This document shows, in pieces, positions 36,637 to 45,630 of a DNA stretch of 64,000 nucleotides. Both the position numbers and the translations under genes were made by a program. The DNA comes from Simplicispira psychrophila DSM 11588 (lineage in GTDB: Bacteria; Pseudomonadota; Gammaproteobacteria; Burkholderiales; Burkholderiaceae_C), in contig NZ_JHYS01000006.1 of NCBI RefSeq assembly GCF_000688255.1, forward strand, positions 124,001-188,000, given 5' to 3'. The notes under the pieces were generated by a model. The model was not told the DNA's origin and did no database searches. It worked only from the letters and a program-made list of their open reading frames with translations. Positions within the stretch are counted from its first letter, which is position 1; every line of letters begins with the position of its first letter.

Positions 36637-36730
36637 GATGCAGGCAGGCTTTGCGGGTGCCGCTGCAGGTGCTGGCGCAGCGCTTCTGCAAGGTCAGCGC
36701 CGCGCCACTGTGTCGCTATCATTGCCCCCC

Positions 36731-37717
36731 ATGAGTTTCTTTGCCATCTTGTTTGCCTTGCTGATCGAGCAGGCGCGTCCGTTGGCCGGCAGCAACCCGA
36801 TTCATGCCGGATTGCGCGCCTGGTCTTTGTCGGTCAGTCGCAATTTTGATGCCGGCAAACCGCACCACGCCTGGGTCGCCTGGTGCGCGGCCGTACTGGT
36901 GCCGGCGCTGCTGGTGCTGGGGGTGCACTGGTTGCTGTTCTGGGGCCTGGGCTGGCCGTTTGCGGTGGTATGGAACGTGGCGGTGCTGTACCTCACGCTG
37001 GGTTTTCGCCAGTTCAGCCACCATTTCACCGGTTTGCGCGATGCCCTGGAAGAGGGCGATGCAGAGCGTGCGCGCGAGCTGCTGGCACGCTGGCAAAAGG
37101 TCGATGTCGGCGATTTGCCGCGCAGTGAGCTGGTGCGTCATGTCATCGAATATTCCGCGCTCGCTTCGCACCGCCATGTGTTTGGCGTGCTGGCCTGGTA
37201 TTCCGGCCTGGCAGCGTTGGGCCTGGGGCCGCTGGGCGCCGTGCTCTACCGCATGGCCGAGTTTGTTTCGCGCTACTGGAAGGCGCGCCCTGGCGGCGAG
37301 GTGCAACGGGCCAGCGCGGCGTTGCAAGAGGCGGCTGCCAAAGCGTGGATGGTGGTGGACTGGCTGCCAGCACGCCTGACCGCACTGTGTTTTGCCGTGG
37401 TCGGCAGTTTTGAAGAGGCGATTGAAGGTTGGCGCTTTCAGGCGCAGCACTTTCCCAATGACAACGATGGCGTGGTGCTGGCCGCCACCGCCGGTGCGCT
37501 GAATGTGCGCCTGGGCGGTGAAGCCCTCAAGGCGCGGGTGGATGCTTTGGCGCAGCAAGGCTTTTCTGCCGATGTCGGTATCGGTGACAGCACCAGCACA
37601 CCGGGGCGCGAGCCAGAAATCGGTCACCTGCGCAGTGTCGTTGGGCTGGTCTGGCGCTCGGTGGTGGTGTGGATGCTGCTGCTGGCCTTGCTCACGCTGG
37701 CACGCCTGCTGGGTTAA
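36731..37717 (+). CDS. CobD/CbiB-family membrane protein
   Basis: A 328-residue protein with the family start MSFFAILFALLIEQARP, about four membrane segments, and L-R-D-A-L-E-E-G-D-A-E-R-A-R-E-L. True CobD/CbiB attaches aminopropanol to cobyric acid, but the short version found in Burkholderiales, without other cob genes nearby, may not do this. The start is the ATG after a CCCCCC run. A longer upstream frame overlaps the NUDIX gene. Confidence 0.75.
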   Translation: MSFFAILFALLIEQARPLAGSNPIHAGLRAWSLSVSRNFDAGKPHHAWVAWCAAVLVPALLVLGVHWLLFWGLGWPFAVVWNVAVLYLTLGFRQFSHHFTGLRDALEEGDAERARELLARWQKVDVGDLPRSELVRHVIEYSALASHRHVFGVLAWYSGLAALGLGPLGAVLYRMAEFVSRYWKARPGGEVQRASAALQEAAAKAWMVVDWLPARLTALCFAVVGSFEEAIEGWRFQAQHFPNDNDGVVLAATAGALNVRLGGEALKARVDALAQQGFSADVGIGDSTSTPGREPEIGHLRSVVGLVWRSVVVWMLLLALLTLARLLG

Positions 37718-37744
37718 AGGAGCGTGGGCGCGGACGCGCCGTGC

Positions 37745-38698
37745 TCAGTAGCGCGTCTGGCCCAGTTCGGCAAATAGATCGCTATATATTTTGTAGCGAT
37801 TGGCGCTGATGCTGTCTGGGTCAGCGCTGTTTTTAAGCTTTTCTATCACGCCGCAGCCGGGCTCGTGCAGGTGGGTGCAGTTGTAGAACTTGCACGCTGT
37901 GGCATGGGCTGCAATATCGGGCATGCAGCCGGCCAGCTGCATCGGCGCGATGTGTTGCAGGCCAAACTCCTGGAAGCCGGGCGAGTCGATCAACGCGGTG
38001 CTGCGCTCTGCATCCACCCAATACAGCGCAGTGCTGGTGGTGGTGTGCTTGCCAGAGTTCAGCGCTTGCGAGATTTCGTTGGTCAACACGGTGGCGCCGG
38101 GCACCAGCAGATTGATCAGGGTGCTTTTGCCCGAGCCCGACGGGCCCAGCACCAGCGTGGTCTTGCCGCGCAGGTGCTGCATCAGCAGTTCGCGATCGAC
38201 GTCGCCCGAGGCGGTCAGTGACAGCGCCAGCACGCCGTAGTGGTGCTGGCCGTCGGCGCTGGCCATGCGCCGGTAGGGCAGCAGGCGCTCCCAGGCGCGG
38301 GCGAAGGGCTCGACCAAGTCAGTCTTGTTCAGCGCAATCAGTGGCTTGATATGCGCTGCTTCAGCGGCAATCAGGGCGCGCGCCAGCTGGCTTTCTGAGA
38401 ACACCGGCTCGGCAGCGATCAGGATCAGCACTTGGTCCAAATTGGCAGCAAAAGACTTGGTGCGGATCTCATCCTGGCGATAGAACAGATTGCGCCGCTC
38501 CTGCACTTTTTCGATGGTGCCTTCGTCGCCTTGGCCGGCAGGCGCGGCTTGCCACAGGACCTCGTCACCGACCACCGACTGGCTTTTCTTGCCGCGCGGA
38601 TGGCAGATGCGGCGCGTGCCGTCGGGCGATTCGACCATGCAATGGCGGCCATGGCTGGCGACCACCAAACCAGGATGCAGAGCGCTGCGCTGGTTCAT
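37745..38698 (-). CDS. rsgA: Ribosome small-subunit GTPase RsgA
   Basis: A 317-residue circularly permuted GTPase for 30S maturation: N-terminal OB fold, G4 N-K-T-D near 122, G1 GPSGSGKST near 183, G3 D-S-P-G near 240, and a C-terminal zinc module (CKFYNCTHLHEPGC). The ATG follows the phhB stop by one base. The C-terminal LKNSADPDSISANRY stretch resembles the repeat, but in a third frame and overlapping a native motif. Confidence 0.95.
   Translation of the reverse strand: MNQRSALHPGLVVASHGRHCMVESPDGTRRICHPRGKKSQSVVGDEVLWQAAPAGQGDEGTIEKVQERRNLFYRQDEIRTKSFAANLDQVLILIAAEPVFSESQLARALIAAEAAHIKPLIALNKTDLVEPFARAWERLLPYRRMASADGQHHYGVLALSLTASGDVDRELLMQHLRGKTTLVLGPSGSGKSTLINLLVPGATVLTNEISQALNSGKHTTTSTALYWVDAERSTALIDSPGFQEFGLQHIAPMQLAGCMPDIAAHATACKFYNCTHLHEPGCGVIEKLKNSADPDSISANRYKIYSDLFAELGQTRY
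37781..37838 (+). repeat. Possible palindromic element in the rsgA 3' end
   Basis: TTTTGTAGCGATTGGCGCT followed by GTCAGCGCTGTTTT resembles the repeat but with more mismatches than other copies, and it uses a different frame. Confidence 0.4.
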
Positions 38699-38699
38699 G

Positions 38700-39032
38700 T
38701 CAGGCGCCCAGCGCGTCAAAGCGTGCGGCGCAGTCGAAATCGCTGGCCGAGAGACCGGCCACAGCGTGCGTTTGCAGGCGCACCACGCAGCGGTCGTAAT
38801 ACACCGACAGGTCGGGGTGGTGGTTTTGCGCGTGGGCAATGAAGGCCACGGCATTGACGAAGGCCAGGGTCTGGTAGTAGTTGGCGAAGCGGTAGGTTTT
38901 TTCGATGGCCACAGCCGCGCCGTCGCCGTGCAAGGTCCAGCCTTCTAGGTGTGCTAGTTCTGCTGCTATTTCTGTAGCTATAAGCACACGCTTGGTATGC
39001 GTTTCAGCCTCTTTTGTCTTATTTTTTGTCAT
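38700..39032 (-). CDS. phhB: Pterin-4a-carbinolamine dehydratase
   Basis: A 110-residue protein with the PCD core: W-T-L-H-G-D-G-A-A-V, then the active-site H-H-P-D motif (QNHHPDLSVYYDRC) and T-H-A-V-A-G-L-S-A-S-D. It dehydrates the 4a-hydroxypterin made by phenylalanine hydroxylase. Residues about 5-24 are read from an in-frame repeat copy, so the mature N-terminus may be longer than in relatives. It precedes rsgA. Confidence 0.87.
   Translation of the reverse strand: MTKNKTKEAETHTKRVLIATEIAAELAHLEGWTLHGDGAAVAIEKTYRFANYYQTLAFVNAVAFIAHAQNHHPDLSVYYDRCVVRLQTHAVAGLSASDFDCAARFDALGA
38960..39020 (+). repeat. Palindromic element copy 8, in frame inside phhB
   Basis: Plus strand: GCTATTTCTGTAGCTATAAG, a loop and ATGCGTTTCAGCC. 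The gene strand reads it as A-E-T-H-T-K-R-V-L-I-A-T-E, the same frame as in rarA and the dehydrogenase remnant. Confidence 0.7.
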
Positions 39033-39037
39033 AGTGT

Positions 39038-40369
39038 TCAGGCAGGTGAAGGGGTGGACGCAGGCAGGCGCGCCAAGCGTGCGCTGGCGGGTGGGTGCGA
39101 ATAATAAAACTGCACATACACCGGGTCGGGCGTCAAGGTGGCGGCGTTGTCTTGGTACAGCGTGAGCAGGGCTGAGGCCAGATCCGCGCCGTCGGCCTGG
39201 GCCATGGCGTAGGCGTCAGCCTGGAATTCATCGCGGCGCGACAGGCCGGCAAATAGCGGCCCCAGAAAGACGGTAAACACCGGCACCACCAGTAGAAACA
39301 GCAGCAGTGCCAGGGCATCGTTGGAGGCGGTGGGGACGCCCGAGACCAGCATTGCCAAGCTGGGGCGCACGCCCAGACCGCTGTAAAACCATTCTTGTGC
39401 CATCAGCCAACCCAGCAGTGCAAAGCCGGCCAGGCTTAGGGCAAACAGCAGCGCCATGCGGCGCAGGATGTGGCGGTGCTTGAAGTGGCCCAGTTCGTGT
39501 GCCAGCACGGCTTCGACCTCGCTCGGGGAGAGCTGGCGCAGCAGCGTGTCGTAAAACACCACGCGCTTGGCGGCGCCAAAGCCAGTGAAATAGGCGTTGG
39601 CATGGGCACTGCGCCGGCTGCCGTCCATGACAAACAGTCCCTTGGCGGCAAAACCGCAGCGCTGCATCAGGGCCGTGACGCGCGCTTTGAGCGATTCGTC
39701 TTCGAGTGGCTGAAATTTGTTGAACAGCGGTGCAATAAAGGTTGGGTAGACCACCATCAGCAGCAGGTTGAAACCCATCCAGAACGCCCAGGCCCACAAC
39801 CACCACAGGCTGCCAGCAGCGCCCATCAGCCACAGGATCAGCGCGGCTATGGGCAGGCCGATCAGTGCGCCAATCAGCGTGGATTTGAGCAGATCACCCA
39901 GCCACAGGCGCGGTGTCATCTGGTTGAAGCCAAAGCGCTGTTCGACAACAAAGGTCTGGTACAGCGTGGCCGGCAGATCGATCAAGCTGCTGATCAGCAC
40001 AAACGCCGCCAGCAGCGCCAGTTGCTGTCCCATGCCGCTGCCCAGCGCTTGCAGCAGCCATTGGTTGAGCGCGTCGAGTCCGCCCAGTACCGTCCAGCTC
40101 AGCAGCACGGCGGCGCCGAGGGCCATTTCCAACAGGCTGAAGCGCGCTTTGACGAGGGTGTAGTCGGCGGCTTTCTGGTGTGCTTCGAGCGTGATGCGTT
40201 GGGTAAAAGCGGCCGGCACGGCGCTGCGGTGGCGCGCCACATGGCGAATCTGGCGCGAAGCCAGCCAAAATTTCAGCAGCAGACCGAGCACCAAAGTGGC
40301 AGCAAAAGCCAGGGTCAGGATCAAAGAAGGGGGGAGGGAGGCGGACGGGGCCACAGGCAGTTCAGGCAT
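39038..40369 (-). CDS. M48-family membrane metalloprotease (Ste24-like)
   Basis: A 443-residue protein with about six membrane helices. HELGH at 291-295 is the zinc site, with E-F-Q-A-D-A-Y-A as the third ligand region. It resembles CAAX-prenyl-protease-type M48 enzymes, which in bacteria act in membrane protein quality control. I start at MPELPVAP. The phhB ATG lies 5 bases downstream of its stop. Confidence 0.92.
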   Translation of the reverse strand: MPELPVAPSASLPPSLILTLAFAATLVLGLLLKFWLASRQIRHVARHRSAVPAAFTQRITLEAHQKAADYTLVKARFSLLEMALGAAVLLSWTVLGGLDALNQWLLQALGSGMGQQLALLAAFVLISSLIDLPATLYQTFVVEQRFGFNQMTPRLWLGDLLKSTLIGALIGLPIAALILWLMGAAGSLWWLWAWAFWMGFNLLLMVVYPTFIAPLFNKFQPLEDESLKARVTALMQRCGFAAKGLFVMDGSRRSAHANAYFTGFGAAKRVVFYDTLLRQLSPSEVEAVLAHELGHFKHRHILRRMALLFALSLAGFALLGWLMAQEWFYSGLGVRPSLAMLVSGVPTASNDALALLLFLLVVPVFTVFLGPLFAGLSRRDEFQADAYAMAQADGADLASALLTLYQDNAATLTPDPVYVQFYYSHPPASARLARLPASTPSPA

Positions 40370-40397
40370 GACGCGCGAGTGTAGGGCATAGGCGACA

Positions 40398-41009
40398 ATG
40401 GCGCGCATGTCAGAAACCTCTCCTTTATCACCCCCCGAATCGCCGGCTTTGCCCGTGCCCATCCTGGCCAAATCCGACCAGAACCTGGTCTGGCTGGACT
40501 GCGAAATGACCGGCTTGAATCCGCAAAAAGAACGCATCATTGAAATTGCCGTAGTCGTCACCGGGCCGAATCTGGAAATGCCCACCGAAGGCCCGGTGCT
40601 GGTGGTGCACCAGTCCGATGAACTGCTGGGCCAGATGGATGCCTGGAACAAGGGTACGCACGGCCGCAGTGGGCTGATTGAAAAAGTCAAAGCCTCGACG
40701 CTGACCGAAGAGCAGGCGCAAGAGCAAATTTTGCAGTTCTTGCGGCATTACGTGCCCAAGGGCAAAGTGCCACTGTGCGGCAACAGCATTGGGCAGGACC
40801 GGCGTTTTTTGGCGTTGTACATGCCCAAACTGGAAGCGTTCTTCCACTATCGCAACGTCGATGTCAGCACGCTGAAAGAGCTGGCCAAGCGCTGGAAGCC
40901 GACGGCCTACTCCAGTTTCAAGAAAGCGCAAAAACACACGGCGCTGGCCGATGTGTACGAGTCGATCGATGAGCTGGCGCACTACCGTGCACAACTTTTT
41001 GCGTTATAG
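40398..41009 (+). CDS. orn: Oligoribonuclease
   Basis: A 203-residue 3'-5' exonuclease degrading RNA dinucleotides, including pGpG from c-di-GMP breakdown by EAL enzymes. The DEDD residues are visible: LDCEMTG (Asp34, Glu36) and the following D-H-Y motif regions ([10 protein letters not shown]). The first ATG may be at 40398 or 40407. It overlaps, divergently, the promoter side of the M48 gene. Confidence 0.95.
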   Translation: MARMSETSPLSPPESPALPVPILAKSDQNLVWLDCEMTGLNPQKERIIEIAVVVTGPNLEMPTEGPVLVVHQSDELLGQMDAWNKGTHGRSGLIEKVKASTLTEEQAQEQILQFLRHYVPKGKVPLCGNSIGQDRRFLALYMPKLEAFFHYRNVDVSTLKELAKRWKPTAYSSFKKAQKHTALADVYESIDELAHYRAQLFAL

Positions 41010-41022
41010 GGTCTTTCGGGGC

Positions 41023-41052
41023 TTGCGGGAAAACCCGTATCCATGGCATAAT
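41023..41052 (+). promoter_or_regulatory. Promoter of the DEAD-box helicase gene
   Basis: TTGCGG and CATAAT are separated by 18 bases. It lies about 220 bases before the start codon, giving a long untranslated leader with several GC-rich inverted repeats. Confidence 0.5.
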
Positions 41053-41272
41053 TACCGGCTGCACCGCATATTCGCTGTGCAGATTGCGCATCTCCCCTCA
41101 CACGCCGGGTCGTGAACGCCAAGAGCACATTGTTTTGCCTCTTGCGTATCGCCATAAATACCCAGCCGCACCGGCCACGCTAGTGCAGGTTTCGTTTGAT
41201 GGTTGATGTTTTTTAACCATTGACGATGCCACCGCCGGCCACGCCGGTGTTCGCTTTCGTGTGAGAAAAAAT

Positions 41273-43315
41273 ATGACTGACACTTTCCAAGTGCAGGGCG
41301 ACTTCGCGCCTGCTGACTCTTTTGTTGCTGACGTTGCTGTGCACAGCGCTATAGACGCTGTGGCTGCTATCGCAGCAGCTGCTGCCGCTACGGCTCCTGT
41401 GGCTGCCGCCGTCTCTGATGAGGCTGACGACGTTGCCGTGACCGCCAAGCCCAATGGCTTTATCGCAATGGGCTTGGCCCCCGAGTTGGTGCAAGCCGTG
41501 GCCGACCTGGGCTACACCCAGCCGACCAGCGTGCAAGACAAGGCTATTCCCTTGGCCATGGGCGCTGGCGCTGAAGGTGGCCGCTTTATCGACCTGATGG
41601 TTTCCAGCCAGACCGGTAGCGGTAAAACCGCCGCCTTCTTGCTGCCGGTGCTGCACACGCTGATCCGCCAACAAGCCGAAGCCGAAGCTGCCTTGCGCGC
41701 TGAATACGATCAATCCGTCGCCGAGGCCGTTGCCCGTGGCGAAGCGCCTCCCAAGCGCGCCAAGCGCAAAGACCCGACCAACCAGCGCAACTTCAAGCCC
41801 GCCGTGCCCGGTGCGCTGATTGTTTGCCCGACCCGCGAGCTGGCCCAGCAAGTGGCGCACGACGCGATTGACTTGGTCAAACACGCCCGTGGCCTGCGCG
41901 TGGCCAACGTGGTCGGCGGTATGCCGTACCAATTGCAAATTGCCAAACTGCAAAACGCTGACTTGGTGGTGGCTACCCCCGGCCGTTTGCTCGACTTGCA
42001 GCGCTCGATGCAAATCAAGCTCGACAAGGTGCAATTTTTGGTGGTGGACGAAGCCGACCGTATGCTCGACTTGGGCTTCTCGGACGACTTGGCCGACATC
42101 AACCAGCTGACCAGCCAGCGCAAGCAAACCATGATGTTCAGTGCCACGTTTGCGCCGCGCATTCAGCAGCTGGCCATGCGCGTGATGCGTGACGGGGGTT
42201 CTTCGGTCAAGAAGATCCAGATCGACACGCCGCACGAAAAGCACGCCAACATCAAGCAGGTGCTGTATTGGGCGGACAACGCACAGCACAAGCGCAAGAT
42301 GCTGGACCACTGGTTGCGTGACACCACCATCAACCAGGCCATCGTATTTGCCAGCACCCAAGTCGAATGCGACGGCTTGGCTGCCGACCTGCAACAAGAA
42401 GGTTTTAGCGCCGTCGCGTTGCACGGTGCTCTGAGCCAAGGCTTGCGCAATCGCCGCCTGATGGCACTGCGCGGCGGCGAAGTCCAGATTTTGGTGGCTA
42501 CCGATGTGGCCGCGCGCGGCATTGACGTGCCCACCGTGACCCACGTTTTCAACTACGGCCTGCCCATGAAGGCTGAGGACTACACCCACCGCATTGGCCG
42601 TACCGGCCGCGCGGGCCGCGATGGTCTGGCCGTGACGTTTGCCGAATTCCGCGACCGTCGCAAGATTTTCGACATCGAAGGCTATAGCCACCAGCAGTTC
42701 AAGGCCGAGGTCATTCCGGGCCTGGAGCCGGTGCAGCGCTTCCCCCAGGGCGGCAGCCGTCCACAAGGTGACTTCGGCGGCGCAGGCCGTGGTGCTCCAT
42801 CGCGTGGCAAGTTTGGCGGCGGTAGTGGTGGCGGCGCACGTGGCTTCGGCGGCGGTGACCGTGGTGGTTTTGGCGGTGGCGGTGGTGGTGGCTTCGGCGG
42901 CGATCGTGAGCGCAGTGACCGTGGTGAGCGCAACTTCGGCGGCGCCAGCGGTTTCAATGACCGCCAGCGTACCCAAGGCCGTCCTGACGACCGGGGTGGA
43001 TTCGGTGGCGGTGGTGGCGGCAATTTTGGCGCCCCACGTGAAGACCGTGGTTTTGCGCCACGCCGTGACAACGAAGGTTTTGCTCCGCGCAAGCCAGCGT
43101 TTGGCGACAGCCCACGTCCCGCCTTTGCTCCGCGCAATGAAGGCGGCGGTGCTCCCCGTGGCGATTTTGCCCCGCGCCGTGACAACGACAGCTTTGCGCC
43201 TCGCAAGCCAGCGTTTTCTAAGCCCGGTGCTGGCGGCCCCGGCGGTGCAGGTGGCGGCAAGCCATTCACACCGCGCGGCGATGCACACAAGCGCCCAGCC
43301 CGCCCAGCACGTTAA
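41273..43315 (+). CDS. DEAD-box RNA helicase with RGG-rich tail
   Basis: A 680-residue helicase. Q motif GYTQPTSVQ, motif I SSQTGSGKT, DEAD box DEADRMLD, S-A-T (FSATF) and H-R-I-G-R-T-G-R-A-G are intact. An alanine-rich N-terminal stretch and a basic insert between motifs I and Ia (PPKRAKRKD) precede the core. The last 180 residues are Gly/Arg rich with repeats of F-G-G-G and F-A-P-R, typical of RNA-binding tails of RhlE/DeaD-like proteins. It may help ribosome assembly or cold growth. The start is the ATG giving MTDTFQ. Confidence 0.93.
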   Translation: MTDTFQVQGDFAPADSFVADVAVHSAIDAVAAIAAAAAATAPVAAAVSDEADDVAVTAKPNGFIAMGLAPELVQAVADLGYTQPTSVQDKAIPLAMGAGAEGGRFIDLMVSSQTGSGKTAAFLLPVLHTLIRQQAEAEAALRAEYDQSVAEAVARGEAPPKRAKRKDPTNQRNFKPAVPGALIVCPTRELAQQVAHDAIDLVKHARGLRVANVVGGMPYQLQIAKLQNADLVVATPGRLLDLQRSMQIKLDKVQFLVVDEADRMLDLGFSDDLADINQLTSQRKQTMMFSATFAPRIQQLAMRVMRDGGSSVKKIQIDTPHEKHANIKQVLYWADNAQHKRKMLDHWLRDTTINQAIVFASTQVECDGLAADLQQEGFSAVALHGALSQGLRNRRLMALRGGEVQILVATDVAARGIDVPTVTHVFNYGLPMKAEDYTHRIGRTGRAGRDGLAVTFAEFRDRRKIFDIEGYSHQQFKAEVIPGLEPVQRFPQGGSRPQGDFGGAGRGAPSRGKFGGGSGGGARGFGGGDRGGFGGGGGGGFGGDRERSDRGERNFGGASGFNDRQRTQGRPDDRGGFGGGGGGNFGAPREDRGFAPRRDNEGFAPRKPAFGDSPRPAFAPRNEGGGAPRGDFAPRRDNDSFAPRKPAFSKPGAGGPGGAGGGKPFTPRGDAHKRPARPAR

Positions 43316-43343
43316 TCGCTGCTAGCGGCTAACCGCTAACAAC

Positions 43344-43380
43344 AAAAAAACCGGCTCTTTCAATAGAGACGGTTTTTTTT
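43344..43380 (+). terminator. Terminator of the helicase gene
   Basis: The stem AAACCGGCTCT / AGAGACGGTTT has one mismatch, a 6-base loop and a T-run. An extra hairpin (GCTAGCGG / CCGCTAAC) lies just before it. Confidence 0.8.
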
Positions 43381-43399
43381 TCGTCCAATGCTCGGCATC

Positions 43400-43448
43400 A
43401 AAATTAATAGCTACTAGCGCACGTATTTAAAAGGCTAGAGGCCAAAAG
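43400..43448 (+). repeat. Palindromic element copy 9, downstream of the helicase
   Basis: AATTAATAGCTACTAGCGC, a loop and GGCTAGAGGCC match the repeat. It lies in the gap between two convergent genes. Confidence 0.75.
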
Positions 43449-43497
43449 AAGCATAAATTGGTACCGTAGGTTGGGTTGTATCCAACCCAACGGGCTG

Positions 43498-44754
43498 CTA
43501 ATGGCCGAGCAGTTCGCCGATCGCCTTCAGATCATCCACCCGATCACAAATGGCTTTCACGCCCATCATGATCGGAATGCCCAGCAGCAAGCCCCACAGG
43601 CCCCACAGCCAGCCCCAGGCGAGCACGCTGACAAATACGGCGACTGGGCTCATGCTGCTAGTGCGACTGGTCAGCCAAGGCGTCAGCAGGTTGCCTACCA
43701 GCGTGTGGATCAGCAGCGAGCTGCCGCCCACGGCCAGCGCCATGTCCAGCGTGCCAAACTGCAGGAAGGCCATCATGGCCGAGGTGCCCGTAATGACAAT
43801 CGAGCCGATGTACGGCACCAGATTCAGGGTCCCCGCCAGCACGCCCCAGACCATTGCGTTTTGCAGACCCAGGGCCGCATAGGCTGCGCCGGTGGTGAGT
43901 CCGACCACCACGCTGGTCAGTGCCTGCACCAGCAGATAGCGCTGGATTTGTGCGGTGATCTCGCCCAGGACCTGCACGGTCACTTTTTTGCGCTCCAGGC
44001 TCGGCCCGGCAATGCGCACCAGCTTGCGCCGAAAAATATCGCCTGAGATGAGGGCAAAAAAGGTCAGAAACACCACCACCGTGAACTGCCCCAACGCAGA
44101 CATCACCCCGATGGTGCCGCTCCACAGGTAGTCGCGGATGTTGAGCGGCGCGCGCTCGATCTGCACCCGCTGCACACCGCGCAGCGTGGTGGGCGCACTG
44201 CCATTTTCGGCGGCGGCCTGCTCAATCTGGGTGGCGGCTTTTTGCACTTTTTCCAGTGCCCCGGGCCCTTGGCGGGCGCGGCTGCGCAGGGTATCGCGCA
44301 CCTTCTGCACGGCCACTGGCAATGATTCGATCACCTGGGTGGCGCCGTCGCTCAGTTGCATCGCTGCCGCGCCCAGGCCGCCCACCAGTGCCAGCAGCAG
44401 CACCGCCGCGCCGAGCCAGCGCGGCACATGCCAGCGCTGCAGCGCGCCTACGGCAGGGGAGAGAGCGCTGACCATCAGCACGCTCACCGCCACCGGAATA
44501 AACACTGCTGCCGCCCAGTGCAGCACGGCCACACTGGCAAACAGCGCCAGCAGGGCCAGGGAGAGGCTGCGCACATCCACGGGCGTGTGCAGGCGCAGGG
44601 GCGTAGGTTCTGGCATTGTGTCTGTGGGCACGTTGGTGGGGATATCTGCCTGCGCCTGCATCGGCAGCTGGGCAGGGGCCGGAGTCGCTGCGGCTTCGGC
44701 GGGACCGGGAGTGGCAGGAGGCAACTCAGGGGAAAGCGTGGGGGGGGTGGACAT
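43498..44754 (-). CDS. AI-2E family transporter
   Basis: A 418-residue membrane protein with the family's eight-helix layout and the conserved P-Y-I-G-S-I and G-L-x-L-G-I-P-I-M-M motifs. A proline-rich, probably disordered N-terminal 50 residues precede it. Family members have been linked to autoinducer export, sodium efflux or no known role, so the substrate is open. It is divergent from the lipoprotein pair. Confidence 0.85.
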   Translation of the reverse strand: MSTPPTLSPELPPATPGPAEAAATPAPAQLPMQAQADIPTNVPTDTMPEPTPLRLHTPVDVRSLSLALLALFASVAVLHWAAAVFIPVAVSVLMVSALSPAVGALQRWHVPRWLGAAVLLLALVGGLGAAAMQLSDGATQVIESLPVAVQKVRDTLRSRARQGPGALEKVQKAATQIEQAAAENGSAPTTLRGVQRVQIERAPLNIRDYLWSGTIGVMSALGQFTVVVFLTFFALISGDIFRRKLVRIAGPSLERKKVTVQVLGEITAQIQRYLLVQALTSVVVGLTTGAAYAALGLQNAMVWGVLAGTLNLVPYIGSIVITGTSAMMAFLQFGTLDMALAVGGSSLLIHTLVGNLLTPWLTSRTSSMSPVAVFVSVLAWGWLWGLWGLLLGIPIMMGVKAICDRVDDLKAIGELLGH

Positions 44755-44892
44755 GGCGTATTTTCTCCCTGCGCGGCAGCGCCCGGCGTAGGTGGCCATC
44801 GTATTTGTGCGCCACACAGCAGCTAAAAGGGCCTTGAAAAGCGGCATTGTTTTGGCGATGGCAGGGGGCGTTGTGGCGCTACCATCTGAGCC

Positions 44893-45630
44893 ATGCAAAT
44901 TCCTCATCCCTGCTGTGCGCCCCGTCGCACCGCCCGTTGGCTGGCGCTGTTGGCGGCGGCATGGCTGGCCAGCGGCTGCTCCACGCTGGACGTGCCGCGC
45001 GCCGACAATTATTCCGCCACCGGACAGAAAAAAGCCCGTGCCGTGCACCACTGGGACGTGCTGGCCGATGACGTGGCCGGCCGTATCGCCGGAAAAATCA
45101 GCGACTGGCCGCAGGACGAATACCCCATCTACATCGTGCCGGCCACCGATTCCAGCTTCAATCAGGGCTTTCGCAAGCTCTTGATCACGCGCCTGCTGGA
45201 TCGGGGCTTGTATTTGTCCACTGAGCCGACCGCGGTAGTGCTGACGTTTGATACCCAGGTGGTGCGGCACCCGGCGCCAGTGTCCAACCTGGTGCAGATG
45301 CCCTTCACCACGCTGGCCGCCGGCGTGGCGGTGGCGCGTGACGCCATTACGTATGCCCACAGCCCGTTGTCTTTTACCGTGGGTGCGCTGGCGACAGGTG
45401 CGCTGCTTGATGTCAACCGCCTGTTCACGGACGGCGCCGCCGCTGGTGGGCCGACGCGCACCGAGGTGCTGATCACCACTTCACTGGAGGGTGGCAGCCG
45501 CTATCTGGCGCGCACCGCCGATGTGTATTACATCGCGCCGGACGATGCCACGCTCTACCTGGAGCCACCGCCTCCACCGCCTCCACCGCCGCCGACGCCC
45601 ACCAAGACCTGGCGGGTGGTGACGCCATGA
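44893..45630 (+). CDS. Unknown lipoprotein with polyproline tail
   Basis: A 245-residue lipoprotein; the lipobox is L-A-S-G-C with Cys29. A DUF-like soluble domain (PIYIVPATDSSFNQGFRKLL) is followed by 10 prolines and a short basic end. It resembles proteins seen next to FlgO-like proteins but I cannot name the family. It overlaps the next gene by four bases (ATGA), so the two are coupled. Confidence 0.75.
   Translation: MQIPHPCCAPRRTARWLALLAAAWLASGCSTLDVPRADNYSATGQKKARAVHHWDVLADDVAGRIAGKISDWPQDEYPIYIVPATDSSFNQGFRKLLITRLLDRGLYLSTEPTAVVLTFDTQVVRHPAPVSNLVQMPFTTLAAGVAVARDAITYAHSPLSFTVGALATGALLDVNRLFTDGAAAGGPTRTEVLITTSLEGGSRYLARTADVYYIAPDDATLYLEPPPPPPPPPPTPTKTWRVVTP

Noticed and set aside
41213-43288. 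A 691-codon open frame opposite the DEAD-box helicase
   Set aside because: It is a low-complexity Ala/Thr antisense shadow; the plus strand carries all helicase motifs.
42750-43310. Apparent direct repeats resembling an array
   Set aside because: They are codons for the Gly/Arg and F-A-P-R repeats of the helicase tail, not CRISPR repeats; spacing is irregular and all in frame.
45562-45600. CCGCCTCCA simple repeat
   Set aside because: It encodes the polyproline tail of the lipoprotein, so it is coding rather than a separate repeat element.
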